A DNA stretch of 64,000 bases from Paenibacillus rigui (GCF_002234615.1 NZ_NMQW01000049.1:62001-126000); one strand, 5' to 3'. Positions 42,667 through 52,679 are shown, numbered from the stretch's first letter. A program made the numbers and translations. The notes: generated by a model from the letters alone, not told the origin.

Positions 42667-45600
42667 TTATTGCATGATTAAATTGGCCAGCATGACCGCC
42701 GCTTGTGCGCGGGTCAACGCATCCTTCGGATGAATCGCGTCATCGTAGCCGCTGATGACCTTGGCGGACAGCAGCGCGTCGACACTATCCTTCGCGTACT
42801 CGGATACCCCGGCTGCGTCCTTGTAGGAGCCCAGCCCGCCCTTGCCTGGGGCAAGCGGCGTCTTGACCGCAGCCAAGGCTCTGGCTGTCAGCACCATCGT
42901 GTCCTCGCGGGTGATCGGCCGGTCCGGCTCAAAGCGGTTATCGCCGGTGCCGGAAGCAATGCCGTAGGCTCTGGCGTTGTTTAACGCCTCATAATAGTAA
43001 GCAGTCGGCTGCACATCGCCAAACGGCTCGGCCGAAGCCTTCCCGAGGTCCAGCAGACGCGACAGCATCACGATATATTCCGCTCGCGTAATCGGCTTCT
43101 GCGGCTGGAACGCATCCTCTGATGCGCCCTGCACGATGCCTCTTGCCGCAAGCGTTTCAATCGATTTGCGTGCCCACTCCACGCTATCCAAGTCCTTGAA
43201 GCTTTTCTTATCGAACAGGACGGCGTAGCGGCTGTAATGAGTCGTCGTAAACCTTACCCAACCTGCTGCCGCGTCGTAGCGGGCATTCGGTACGGGAGTC
43301 AGGGGGCCTTCCGGTGCCACGTACACGACAGTGATCGCTTCCGGGCTGTTCTTCTCTTCCGCCGTCGGCGTATAAGGAATGGTGACGGTCACGGGGGCAT
43401 CCTGATTTTTCCAGCGGACAGGTACTCCGTTCACCAGCACTTCAAGATCGACGACCGGGCGTTCGCCCACCCGGTTCTGTAGCTTCGCCGGGATTTGATC
43501 GCCGGAAGCCCGGACGATGCGAAGCTCGACCTCCTTGCTGCTCATCCCATGGTTGTTGAGCATATGGCTCGGCAGGGTCACACTTGCAACCGGTGTATTC
43601 AAAATCAGGTCATACTCATGCTGCGTCTTCGTCAGAGCGGACGTTGGCAGAACAAGTCTGTACTCCAACGGACGGGTCTCGTCCTTCACTTCAATCTTCA
43701 CCTGCTTCGTACCGGCGCCTGTCTGCTGCGCCGATTGTAAAGCCGCTGCCAGCACATCCTCGGCTACGGAAGCTTTACCGTCCGCACCGGCTTGTACCGT
43801 AATGACCGATTTGTCGCTGTTCCCGGCCGCTGTCGAGCCTTCCGAGCCACCGGATGTGCTTGAGCCGTTGGAGCCTGCTGACGGCGATGATGAGGAACCG
43901 TCACTGCTTCCACCGGAATCCCCGCTTCCTTCGGAGGAGCCTGAGCCCGGTGCATCGGTCTGCCGCTGTTTTCCGGCAAACCTTTGCTGCGCTTCCGTCA
44001 GTGCTTGAATGGCCTGCTTATATTGCTCATCGGATGCCTGGGGATTGTTCAACACTTGCTGCGCCGCATTCACGCTATCCTGCAGCTCAGCCTTCGCCCC
44101 TGCCGGGTATTGGCCCTTTAAGGTCCCCTCTACCGCTCCACTGATCACGGCTTGAACCGTAACGAGCAGCTTCTGCAGCGCTGCCTTATAATCAAGTCGG
44201 ATTTCCAACGCATGAGTACCTGTGGCAGCCCCGAAGGATTGGCCCCAACCGTTCGTTAGCTCCACTTCATTCAGCTGAATGAGGGTGGTTGCAGGCTCTG
44301 CCGCCGACTTCACCTTCCAGTGAAGGCTCAGCAGCTCTGCACCGGATGGCAGCGGACCGCCGCCGGGTGCCACGCTTGCTTGGACAAGCACATGTCCAAG
44401 CGCCTGCGAGGACGCTTCCGTGATCACGAATCCCGGGTTCAGCGACTCGGCTGAGCTCCATTCGATGAGGGCCGGATCGAACGTCAGGCTCAGCTTGTGC
44501 CCATAAACGGCAGAGTACACACTATTCGAGACGCTGCTTAATTTGTAAACCGAAACGAACGACTGACCCGGCACCGCTTGCGCAATGCCGCTCAAGGAAG
44601 CGATCGGCCCGTTAGCCTGCAGGGCGATAGCAGGTACCGTCGTCGTTTGACCGCGAGTTACCCCCACGCCATTCAGCACCTGGTCGTCATAGCCCGCCTT
44701 GCTTACGGTAAGCTTATAATCCGTTCCCGGTGCGACTTCCGCAAACATAAATTCACCCGAGGCATTCGTTGCAGCTGTCATTGAAGCCGCGCCGCCGCTT
44801 AATACAACGGTCGCTCCGTACACCGCTTCGTTTACCGTATTCCGAACCGTACCTGCGATTCCTCCGTAAGGTGCAGTCTCTCGCTGCACGATAATCGTAT
44901 AGGTCGTGTTTGCCGTTCCATCATAGGAAACGACCGCGATCTCTACCTTGTTCTCCCCGTAGGCAAGAGGGAGGGGAGCGGAAGGCTGGCCTGAGTCCAC
45001 CGCCTTTCCTTGCACCGTGATCGAGGCCAGCGCATAGCCGGCAGTCGGCGTGAGTACGATCTGTTCAACCTCATGAGGTACATTTAGCTTATAATCTACC
45101 TTATTCTTATCAAAGGCCGGCTCCAGCGTCCCACTGCTGACAGCCAGTGCTTTTAGCGTGGAATTCAGCAGAGGAGACGCCCGAAGAACCGTCACCGTAT
45201 ACGTCAGGCTCCGGCTGCCGTCCTGAGACGTCACGACGATAGGGATATCCGTTTGATCCCCGGTCAAGGCAATGCTGGAGGATGCGGTGCCGCTAGGGGT
45301 CAGTACGCCGTTCACCATGATCGTGGCTCCCGGATTGGCTGCCGTCGGAGTGAACGATATGCTCTGTGTTTCCTCGTCCACATTAAGCAAGTAGCTGCTA
45401 TCCTCCGTGCGAAGCAGCGGACCCGCATCGCTCGTCAGTTTGTCCAAGGTGGCGTCGAGCTTCGAGTACGCGATGCCTTGTGTAATTCTAATATTGTCAA
45501 CATGGACACTTCCGTAGTTGGAGCTGTTGGCATAGAAATCAATCTTCGTAATGTCCGGCATATCTCTGCGGAACGTCGAACGATCGACCTTTTTTACCCC

Positions 45601-48306
45601 ATCGACGTACAAGTCGTACGTTTGAGCAATGGTATTGACGACCAATCGGAGATTGTACCATTGGTTCAGATTGAAATCCATCAGCTCCGTGTCCGTTGCA
45701 CCCTTGTAGGCACGGATTTTATTTTTACTGAACGCCACGCTGACCCCCGGAGAGGAGCTGCTGGTGCTGCCGTACAAATAAGGAACGCTAAACCAGTTAT
45801 TACCCGAGACATAAGGATCGTTCCTCATTATATCCGCTTCAATGGTTACGATACCCTTGAGCGGTGCAGCGAACGATTGGGAGAGGCTTGTGCTGCCGCT
45901 GTTCGTCGTACGGGTCAGCTTGGCGCTTTTGTTCACTGCGCTTGGCAGCTCCACCACTTCCACCTTGCCTCCGCTGGCACTGACGGTCAAATTTCCTCCC
46001 GTGGCCAGATTGCCTGTCGTCAAGCTGTCGAACACATGGTTGAACTTCAGCTCAGGCGTTAAGCTTGCAATCAGCAGCTTCTTCACATCCGTCACACTCT
46101 CAGGGTTAACCGTCACCTGACTGACAGAGGCATCCCGGTAACCAGCTTTGGAAGCGGTGACGACATAGTTATCGCCAATCGGCACCTGGGGAAGCGTAAA
46201 GCTTCCGTCTGCACCCGTAGTCCCCGAAATGATCGTTTCGTTCTCGTAGCTGACGTTAACGGCGGCTCCCTCCAGCGGGCTCGCTTTATCGTCCAAAATT
46301 TGTCCCGTCAATGTTCCATACGGACTCGTCGAGGTAATGACGAAATCCTGTGTCGTCATATTCGGCGCCTGGACAGATACCGTCGCACTGCTGCCCATAT
46401 ATCCGTTCTTGGCAGCAGCCAGTGTCAAGTCAGCCGCATAAGGAACGTTTGGAATCACATAGATGCCCTTCGCATCAGTGATCCCGGCATATTCCGTACC
46501 GTTCAGGCTTAAGCTTACCTTCGCTCCGGCAACCGGCTTGCCTGCACCGTCCCTTACTTTACCGTTGATCGACTCCGTCGTGCTGCCATCCTGGGTATAG
46601 TACTCGAACGCTCCGATATCAGGCAGACCGTTATACAACGAGCGCCCCGCATAGTCCTGGGAGCCGGGGTTAGATATGGCTACCCCTGTATTCACGAGCC
46701 CAGAGCCGGACTGCGAGCGGAAGCCCAGAGCAGAGGCCAGCTGGGGACCGGTTTCTGCCGTACCGGAAGGGCCTGCCGTTGTGCTGACGAATTTAGGATC
46801 CACCTGCATCGCCTTCGTATCCACAGCCGGAATCTGCAGCGTCGCACCGAAGTAATTGTTATTCTCATAGACGATCGTATCGCTCGTCGTCAAAGCGGCG
46901 TTCGCTCGCGTCGAATAAATATTGTTATTGCGAATATTGTACTTGGCATTCAAGGAACTGCCGTAGCCATAAAATAAATAATTGCTTTTATCATTATAGA
47001 TCGTGTTGTTATACACTTCGGCTACCGCTTTGGCATCCGAATGCAAATAAATCGGGTACCTTGTATTGCTCTTGATGACGTTGTAACGTATGATTGTGTC
47101 CCCGAACAAAAACTGGCAGATCAGAACGCCGTCGCCGTTATCATGGATGTAATTGTATTGAATGACGATCCTGGTTGTCGCTTTATCCGGGTCAATACCG
47201 TTGGAATCGGCTCCCCCGGCTTTTTGCTGGGTCTCGTACACCTCGTTGTACTGAATTACGATATCGTCGGCATAATAAGCCTCGATCCCCGACGTACCTG
47301 CACGGTAGACCACATTATGCTCTACGAGCCCACCGCGGATGTCGGTCAAATACAGCCCGTTACAGCCGTAATCGGTATCCTTCTGGGTAATGTAGTTGTT
47401 GCGGATAATGATGTTCGTATGAGGCGTAAATTTCGGATCGGTCCCGTTCGCCCGCTCGCCCCATCCCGTTGAGACCGCTATCGTATTCCCGTTCGCATCC
47501 TTGCCGTCCCCGGTATACTGCTTGAAGACGATGCCGGCAAAAGACGTATTCACAACCGTTGATTGCTCGATAATCACGTCATTAATGACAGTAGGCTGGC
47601 TTGGCGGGTTAAAAATATCCGGGACTGTCGTATCGAATACGATCCCCCCCGTTTTTTTCGAGCCGTCCCATCCCGTCTTGAATCGGATCCCCGGCTGAGG
47701 CGGGTCCGGCTGCGTTCCGCTGATCCAGTTGATTTCACCTGTGACATCATGAACGTCCACACCCACGATGCGAAAATGGTCCAGCTGCGTACTGTTATCC
47801 CCAGACACGTGGATGCCCCGGAAATCGCCCAAATTTTCCCCCGGCGTGCCTGTCGGCGGCTTCAGGTTGGATACATCCAGGTTATACATCTCCCAATATT
47901 CCTGATTGAATAAACGCACGGCATCCTGGACGAGGCCGCTGCCTTGAATTTTCGGCTTGGCCCCGGTGCCGTATTTATCAATAACAATCGGGCTGCCCGA
48001 AGCGCCCGACCCTTTAGGCCACAGCTGCCCTTGCCAGCTTTCCCCGGCTTTCAGCAGCAGGCTGTCGCCCGGCTGGAAAGTAACCGCATTCACTTTGTCC
48101 AGCGTTTTCCAGGCAGCGCTTTCGCTTGTGCCCGGATTGCTGTCATCTCCCCCGCTCGCGTCCACATAATAAACCGTACCGGAGCCGGCGGATGCCTTCG
48201 CTTGGGGCAGAGGCAGCAGACCTGCCGATAAAACAAAGAGCAGGACGGCCGTCAGCAGCAAAGCGGATGCCCTCGTACCTTTACGGTAAAACGATGTTCT
48301 CATCAT
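42667..48306 (-). CDS. Giant multi-domain S-layer-anchored parallel beta-helix protein
   Basis: About 1,879 residues, secreted and wall-bound. Order: signal peptide (to about 40); right-handed beta-helix (about 45-560) with asparagine-rich turns such as NIIIRNNYIT and IVIQYNYIHDNGDG; two carboxypeptidase-regulatory-like beta domains (about 585-745); a LamG-like jelly roll (about 760-960); two cadherin-like beta-sandwich domains (about 970-1165) containing SLTYTVTV and NTTYTIIVQR; a third regulatory-like domain; a cohesin-like domain (about 1250-1400); a helical FIVAR-like segment; a Ser/Gly linker; a beta domain; and three C-terminal SLH domains. The helix probably binds or cleaves a polysaccharide, but no catalytic motif could be assigned. 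The start is the ATG at 48306 or 48303, behind GGGAGG. Confidence 0.85.
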   Translation of the reverse strand: MMRTSFYRKGTRASALLLTAVLLFVLSAGLLPLPQAKASAGSGTVYYVDASGGDDSNPGTSESAAWKTLDKVNAVTFQPGDSLLLKAGESWQGQLWPKGSGASGSPIVIDKYGTGAKPKIQGSGLVQDAVRLFNQEYWEMYNLDVSNLKPPTGTPGENLGDFRGIHVSGDNSTQLDHFRIVGVDVHDVTGEINWISGTQPDPPQPGIRFKTGWDGSKKTGGIVFDTTVPDIFNPPSQPTVINDVIIEQSTVVNTSFAGIVFKQYTGDGKDANGNTIAVSTGWGERANGTDPKFTPHTNIIIRNNYITQKDTDYGCNGLYLTDIRGGLVEHNVVYRAGTSGIEAYYADDIVIQYNEVYETQQKAGGADSNGIDPDKATTRIVIQYNYIHDNGDGVLICQFLFGDTIIRYNVIKSNTRYPIYLHSDAKAVAEVYNNTIYNDKSNYLFYGYGSSLNAKYNIRNNNIYSTRANAALTTSDTIVYENNNYFGATLQIPAVDTKAMQVDPKFVSTTAGPSGTAETGPQLASALGFRSQSGSGLVNTGVAISNPGSQDYAGRSLYNGLPDIGAFEYYTQDGSTTESINGKVRDGAGKPVAGAKVSLSLNGTEYAGITDAKGIYVIPNVPYAADLTLAAAKNGYMGSSATVSVQAPNMTTQDFVITSTSPYGTLTGQILDDKASPLEGAAVNVSYENETIISGTTGADGSFTLPQVPIGDNYVVTASKAGYRDASVSQVTVNPESVTDVKKLLIASLTPELKFNHVFDSLTTGNLATGGNLTVSASGGKVEVVELPSAVNKSAKLTRTTNSGSTSLSQSFAAPLKGIVTIEADIMRNDPYVSGNNWFSVPYLYGSTSSSSPGVSVAFSKNKIRAYKGATDTELMDFNLNQWYNLRLVVNTIAQTYDLYVDGVKKVDRSTFRRDMPDITKIDFYANSSNYGSVHVDNIRITQGIAYSKLDATLDKLTSDAGPLLRTEDSSYLLNVDEETQSISFTPTAANPGATIMVNGVLTPSGTASSSIALTGDQTDIPIVVTSQDGSRSLTYTVTVLRASPLLNSTLKALAVSSGTLEPAFDKNKVDYKLNVPHEVEQIVLTPTAGYALASITVQGKAVDSGQPSAPLPLAYGENKVEIAVVSYDGTANTTYTIIVQRETAPYGGIAGTVRNTVNEAVYGATVVLSGGAASMTAATNASGEFMFAEVAPGTDYKLTVSKAGYDDQVLNGVGVTRGQTTTVPAIALQANGPIASLSGIAQAVPGQSFVSVYKLSSVSNSVYSAVYGHKLSLTFDPALIEWSSAESLNPGFVITEASSQALGHVLVQASVAPGGGPLPSGAELLSLHWKVKSAAEPATTLIQLNEVELTNGWGQSFGAATGTHALEIRLDYKAALQKLLVTVQAVISGAVEGTLKGQYPAGAKAELQDSVNAAQQVLNNPQASDEQYKQAIQALTEAQQRFAGKQRQTDAPGSGSSEGSGDSGGSSDGSSSSPSAGSNGSSTSGGSEGSTAAGNSDKSVITVQAGADGKASVAEDVLAAALQSAQQTGAGTKQVKIEVKDETRPLEYRLVLPTSALTKTQHEYDLILNTPVASVTLPSHMLNNHGMSSKEVELRIVRASGDQIPAKLQNRVGERPVVDLEVLVNGVPVRWKNQDAPVTVTIPYTPTAEEKNSPEAITVVYVAPEGPLTPVPNARYDAAAGWVRFTTTHYSRYAVLFDKKSFKDLDSVEWARKSIETLAARGIVQGASEDAFQPQKPITRAEYIVMLSRLLDLGKASAEPFGDVQPTAYYYEALNNARAYGIASGTGDNRFEPDRPITREDTMVLTARALAAVKTPLAPGKGGLGSYKDAAGVSEYAKDSVDALLSAKVISGYDDAIHPKDALTRAQAAVMLANLIMQ

Positions 48307-48689
48307 CAAATCCTCCCTTTTTCTGTGTTGTGATGAATACGCTTTAATTCCCGATCTAGGTTATTATAAAAGCCCTTTCACCATGTGAATATGGGGGAAT
48401 TGAACAATCCTCTTTCACTTTTGACGGAAAGTTGTTACAAAGACTGTAAATGCCGAAAAACCGATTGGACCGTTTCGCGAACATGTTGCTGGAAGCGCCG
48501 TTAAGCCTCACGAAGGCTAGTGTAACGATATATGTTATAATTTCCTTAATAAGGGAGATGGAATATTTATTTTCAACTGGTGAAACATACGAGCACTGCT
48601 GCCGGTATGGATCGGTATCTGCGTTGCGCTTGAGGGCTGGAAAGTAGAGAAATATCATAGATGGTTAAAAGGTGGTTGGGGGGACATCC
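48307..48689. other. 383-bp interval between the SLH gene and the murB remnant
   Basis: No gene. It contains the divergent promoter of the SLH gene (48363-48419) and, for the plus strand, a TATAAT at 48536-48541 without a convincing -35. GC content falls here, marking the start of an AT-rich stretch. Confidence 0.6.
48363..48419 (-). promoter_or_regulatory. Locus E promoter 3 with putative YesN operator
   Basis: AGTGAAAGAGGATTGTTCAA then TTCCCCC begins 51 bases before TATAAT (48363-48368). It precedes the SLH protein gene and matches the sites at 37293 and 42592, tying that gene to the locus E transport genes. Confidence 0.65.
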
Positions 48690-49369
48690 ATGCAAAAAGT
48701 GATCTCGTTGATTGAAAAGTCAGGTATTCCATTTACAACAAATACACCACTACATAGTTATACAACATGGAAAATCGGCGGTCCTTGCGACTTAATGGTC
48801 TTTCCCCGTTCTGTAGAAGAAGCTTCGGAATGTATCCGCATTTTTAATACAGCCGGAATCCCATGGATGATCATCGGCAAAGGATCCAATATGTTGGTTT
48901 CTGACGATGGATTTCATGGGGCCATTTTGCGTCTTTCGGGGGCATTGGATACCGTTTCCTTTAGAGATGATGGGGTTATTGCAGGGGCAGGTTTTTCTCT
49001 AATAACATTATCGCTTCAGGCAGCCAAATACGGTTTCACAGGGTTAGAATTTGCTAGCGGAATCCCAGGGACGGTTGGCGGCGCGGTTTGTATGAACGCT
49101 GGTGCGCACGGCTCAGACATTTCCAAGACGTTGTCACTAGCGCTGGTCCGTCACCCTTATTTGCTGCTGCGGTGATTGAATCTTGTGGATTAAAAGGATT
49201 CTGCATCGGCGGAGCGAAATTTTCCGAAATACATTCAAACTTCATTGTGAATGCAGGTGGTGCTACAGCTAAAGACGTATTAGCGTTAATTGAACTTGCT
49301 GAAGAACGTGCAAAGCAAGAACATGGTGTTACCCTTGTAAGGGAAGTTCAGTTTGTGGGATTCAACTAG
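48690..49369 (+). pseudogene. murB: UDP-N-acetylmuramate dehydrogenase, internally deleted and frameshifted
   Basis: The N-terminal FAD-binding part is clear: TTWKIGGPCDLMVFP, IGKGSNMLVSDDGFHGAI, and FASGIPGTVGGAVCMNAGAH. Near 49140 the frame breaks; another frame resumes with IESCGLKGFCIGGAKFSEIH, carrying the family's Ser-Glu near the C-terminus, and ends VREVQFVGFN. MurB proteins have about 300 residues, so roughly 80-100 central residues are missing. The gene cannot make a working enzyme; a functional murB must be elsewhere. It is AT-rich compared with the flanking loci. Confidence 0.85.
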
Positions 49370-49499
49370 CGGATAACAAAGACACGGCTGTCGGCATAGG
49401 TCGGCAGCAGCGTTATTGAGCGGGCAGTAGAACGTATTTAGTATTTTTAGGAAAAAAGGTATAATTGAAAAAAATAACAAAGCTTTTGGGGGCAACATT

Positions 49500-50378
49500 T
49501 TGAAAAAAACGATAACCATCATGTGTATTGCTGCAATAACGATTTTACTTACTAGTTGTAAAAAAGATAATATCGGGCCTTTAAACCTTAATGGTAGTCC
49601 TAACGAGAATAGAAACGAAATTTCTGAAACAAGTGTTCCAAAAAGTCCTTCCTCGACCCTGCAACAAAATGGAAAAAAAGAGAATATTGAAACAGAGCCT
49701 TCAATAGAAATATCGGGTCAATACCCGAAAACTTCTGATGCCCCTAAACCAGCAGCTAAAGAACCTGTAGTTGCCAATAGGACTAGTGAGCAGCCAACTC
49801 CTCAGCCCACAAATCAGGACTTTAAGTCATTAATTCCAACTGGTTGGCACATTCTAGAGAAGTCGAAAGATAAACCCGCAATAGCTGAAGGTGATCTAAA
49901 TAAAGACGGCATCCCTGACGTTGCTGCTGTTATCGAAAAAACAGAAACGACTGGTGGTGATTCGCCCAGGTCTTTAATGATTACATTCGGTACCGGTAAT
50001 GGGAATTATACTTTATCCATCATTGCAGATCATGTCGTACTTCGAGCTCATGATGGGGGCCCACACGGTGACCCATTTGAAGATATACTCATCGACCGTG
50101 GTTCCGTAGTGCTTAGTGACTTTGGAGGTAGTCGTTGGAAATGGTCTGATAAATACCGTTTTCGGTTTCAAAACAATGATTGGTATCTAATTGGACTTAC
50201 ACAAACATCTTACGATGGAGCAACAGCAGCCACCGATGAAGATGACTACAACTTGCTGACTGGCGATTTCATCCAAACCAAAACGGATAGTGGAACCGCT
50301 ACCCCGGTAATTACAAAGGGTAACCGTGGTCCTAAAACCGTACTTTTACGAGAATTTAAAGCTGACATAGCTCATTAA
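49500..50378 (+). CDS. Hypothetical lipoprotein with a calcium-loop/FG-GAP-like motif
   Basis: A 292-residue lipoprotein with lipobox ILLTSC (Cys20), a Ser/Pro/Thr-rich linker (about 30-105) and a beta-rich domain starting FKSLIPTGWHILEKSKDKPA. The segment EGDLNKDGIPDVAAVIE is an EF-hand-like DxNxDGxxD loop as in FG-GAP/VCBS proteins. It starts at TTG behind GGGGGC. Function unknown; AT-rich like its neighbours. Confidence 0.7.
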   Translation: MKKTITIMCIAAITILLTSCKKDNIGPLNLNGSPNENRNEISETSVPKSPSSTLQQNGKKENIETEPSIEISGQYPKTSDAPKPAAKEPVVANRTSEQPTPQPTNQDFKSLIPTGWHILEKSKDKPAIAEGDLNKDGIPDVAAVIEKTETTGGDSPRSLMITFGTGNGNYTLSIIADHVVLRAHDGGPHGDPFEDILIDRGSVVLSDFGGSRWKWSDKYRFRFQNNDWYLIGLTQTSYDGATAATDEDDYNLLTGDFIQTKTDSGTATPVITKGNRGPKTVLLREFKADIAH

Positions 50379-50580
50379 TGAATCCCCCATCTCTTAACTA
50401 TTAATAACCAAATTGATTAAAACTAGGTTTATTAGTATATAGGAACCCTCTAATAAAAATTTGGCCATTATCTTCATGTTCTCCATTCTGGTTCTGAAGT
50501 GTCCCAGCCTTGTTGGAAGTGAAGTTAACGGACACGAGTTCAATCAACGCATGACGGTATGCAGTGGCAGGAGGAGAAGC

Positions 50581-51585
50581 ATGGAGTCAAGATTTCAGCA
50601 ATTAGCTGATTATGTTTATGATGTCCAGCTCCGAATAGGAGCGACTGCGGCAGCATTATATGTCCTGCAGAACAACCGAATTGTCCACGAATCCTATTCA
50701 GGCAGGCATAATGAAGACGAGCATTCGCGCATTGTTGACGTACATACGCAATTTAATGTGGGCTCTGTACGCAAAACTTATCTTGCACTTGCCATAAGCT
50801 TGCTTATAGAACAGGGAAGGATCGAAAGTATAGACGATCCGTTATCCCGGTATCTTGACAAGTTACCTGAGTGCACGAATGACGTGACGCTCCGTCACCT
50901 CTTGACGCATACACACGGACTTATGGAACGGGAAGGAAAGCTTATTCAAGAGTTTCCTGCAGGCAACGGTTGGGCCTATCGAAATGCCGGCATTGCAATG
51001 TTATTCGAGATCGTATTCCGACTTACCGGGATGACATTGAGTGAATTCATGACTGAAGCCGTTTTCGAGCCTTATGGCTTGCGTGAAACAGGCTGGCGTA
51101 ACACCCCGTACGAGCAACTGATATACAATTATTACTCGCGTCCGGACAACTGGGTCGGTCCAAACAACAGCACAGCTGGAGACCAGAGTAACCTTTTTGT
51201 CAGCGCCCGCGACCTAGCACAGTGGGGGCAACTTCATCTTCGCTGTGGGGCTGCCTGGGACGGCAGACAGGTACTGCCAATTAACGTATTTGAGCGTGTA
51301 ACGGCTCTTCAAACGCCTAAGGTCGTTCCAGCACATAAGCCACGTAACGGTTTTATCTGGTGGCTTCAGCACGCCACACCGCTAAACCAGATTGGCGAGC
51401 ACGTGCCTGCTGGCTCGTATCAGGCACTCGGCATTACGGGATGCGCCGTGTTAGTCATTCCCGTCTACAATGTGGTAGCAGTACGTATGTATAACCAGCT
51501 TTTTAAACCTGTGGATTACGATTATCTCAAAGATATCCGGACATTCGGTAATTTGGTATCCGATGCTGCCAAAAGCTTTAATTAA
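50581..51585 (+). CDS. Serine hydrolase, class C beta-lactamase/penicillin-binding-like
   Basis: A 334-residue protein of the beta-lactamase-related family. The catalytic S-x-x-K is SVRK (Ser62, Lys65) in FNVGSVRKTYLAL, and the Y-x-N motif is Tyr133-Asn135 (WAYRNAG). The third motif is weak (GITG). The start is the ATG at 50581 with AGGAGG 6 bases upstream, not the frame's earlier ATG. No signal peptide, so it is probably a cytoplasmic esterase or peptidase rather than a resistance enzyme. Confidence 0.85.
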   Translation: MESRFQQLADYVYDVQLRIGATAAALYVLQNNRIVHESYSGRHNEDEHSRIVDVHTQFNVGSVRKTYLALAISLLIEQGRIESIDDPLSRYLDKLPECTNDVTLRHLLTHTHGLMEREGKLIQEFPAGNGWAYRNAGIAMLFEIVFRLTGMTLSEFMTEAVFEPYGLRETGWRNTPYEQLIYNYYSRPDNWVGPNNSTAGDQSNLFVSARDLAQWGQLHLRCGAAWDGRQVLPINVFERVTALQTPKVVPAHKPRNGFIWWLQHATPLNQIGEHVPAGSYQALGITGCAVLVIPVYNVVAVRMYNQLFKPVDYDYLKDIRTFGNLVSDAAKSFN

Positions 51586-51758
51586 AAAAAACATCTGTCC
51601 CCTAGAGGCCACTGAAAAACGGGCGGAGTGGACGGAATCGTTATGTAGAAGCGTAAGCGTTCGCCTTTGTCCCCCGGATTTTGACCGCTATAGAAGAAGG
51701 ATCCGTCCATGCAGCTCGTAGCCTTTCCAGTGGCCTCGTCCCCTAAGATGTCTTTTTT
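51584..51758. repeat. 175-bp long palindrome, MITE-like
   Basis: Outer arms AAAAAAAACATCT and AGATGTCTTTTTTT, then GAGGCCACTG (51605-51614) and its complement (51728-51737), then TGGACGGA (51629-51636) and its complement (51702-51709). GTCCCCTA occurs in direct orientation in both arms. It also resembles a strong terminator for the serine hydrolase gene. The core GCGTTCGCCTTTGTCCCCC resembles the palindrome at 15718-15840. Confidence 0.75.
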
Positions 51759-51871
51759 TGCGACTACTCGAAGAAAGAGCGTAAGTTCTTGATGGCCCTC
51801 ACAGAAAAGCTGGGGTTCTTGAAGCGTAGGCCTCTTTTAACGTTCAGCAAATCTGCTTTGACGAAGGGAGT

Positions 51872-52654
51872 CTATTTTTGAAATTGCTTTGCCAAAAAGC
51901 TTGAGATTCCCTTATAGATTGAGCTAGGTGATTCCAAGGGAGACAAGTGTCCGGTTTGGGGAATAACGTATAGTTCTGCATGAGGTATGCGTGGCAGCAG
52001 CTCACGTTTCAATGTTTCCAAACGATCTACCGGGTCAGATTCCCCCGCTAGTACAAGTGTGGGGACATGAATGTTTTTCACTTCTGCAGATATATCCTCA
52101 AGCATAGCCGTTTCAGGCCATGCCGCACGAGCTAAAGGTGCACTTTTTTGCATATCCTCAAGCACCATTTCGCGAATATTTTCTTCAAGAGGAAGTAAGG
52201 TAATATTGTTGAAAGCAATTTCCGCTCCCTCGCGGTTAGAATAGAAATGAACCATGGCATTTCTTATTTCTTGTGGCATATCTTGAGGAGTCGGGGGAGA
52301 AGGTGCAACTAAAATCAAGGCTTCTAAACCAGCGGGGTTACGTGAAGCCAATAACTGTGCTGCTTTACCGCCCATGGAATGACCAATGACCACATAATGC
52401 TTCAAACCAAGTTCTTGAATAAGCGCATGTGCATCGTCCGCGAGATCCTTAATTGTATGGGATGTAGCTGACTTATCTGAGTTCCCCCATCCACGTTGGT
52501 CGTAAGCTATGCAACGGTATTCCGCTTTTAGAACGTCAATAATGTTATCCCAGGTCCGCGTGGATCCGCCGTAAAAGTGCAAAAACACAAGAGCAAGGTC
52601 TCCTTGTCCTTGCTGTTCAACATGAAGCTCGACGCCATTAACATGATAGTGCAT
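51872..52654 (-). CDS. Alpha/beta hydrolase
   Basis: A 260-residue soluble hydrolase with nucleophile elbow GHSMGG (Ser93), an acid residue likely in AGESDPVD and the catalytic His in TGHLSPLE. The oxyanion region is LHFYGG rather than the usual HG. RBS GAAGGAG lies 8 bases before the ATG. It is divergent from an Rrf2 regulator, with a perfect dyad between them, so it is probably under that regulator. The substrate is unknown. Confidence 0.9.
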   Translation of the reverse strand: MHYHVNGVELHVEQQGQGDLALVFLHFYGGSTRTWDNIIDVLKAEYRCIAYDQRGWGNSDKSATSHTIKDLADDAHALIQELGLKHYVVIGHSMGGKAAQLLASRNPAGLEALILVAPSPPTPQDMPQEIRNAMVHFYSNREGAEIAFNNITLLPLEENIREMVLEDMQKSAPLARAAWPETAMLEDISAEVKNIHVPTLVLAGESDPVDRLETLKRELLPRIPHAELYVIPQTGHLSPLESPSSIYKGISSFLAKQFQK

Positions 52655-52679
52655 TGAATCCGCTCCTTCAAATAGTAAT

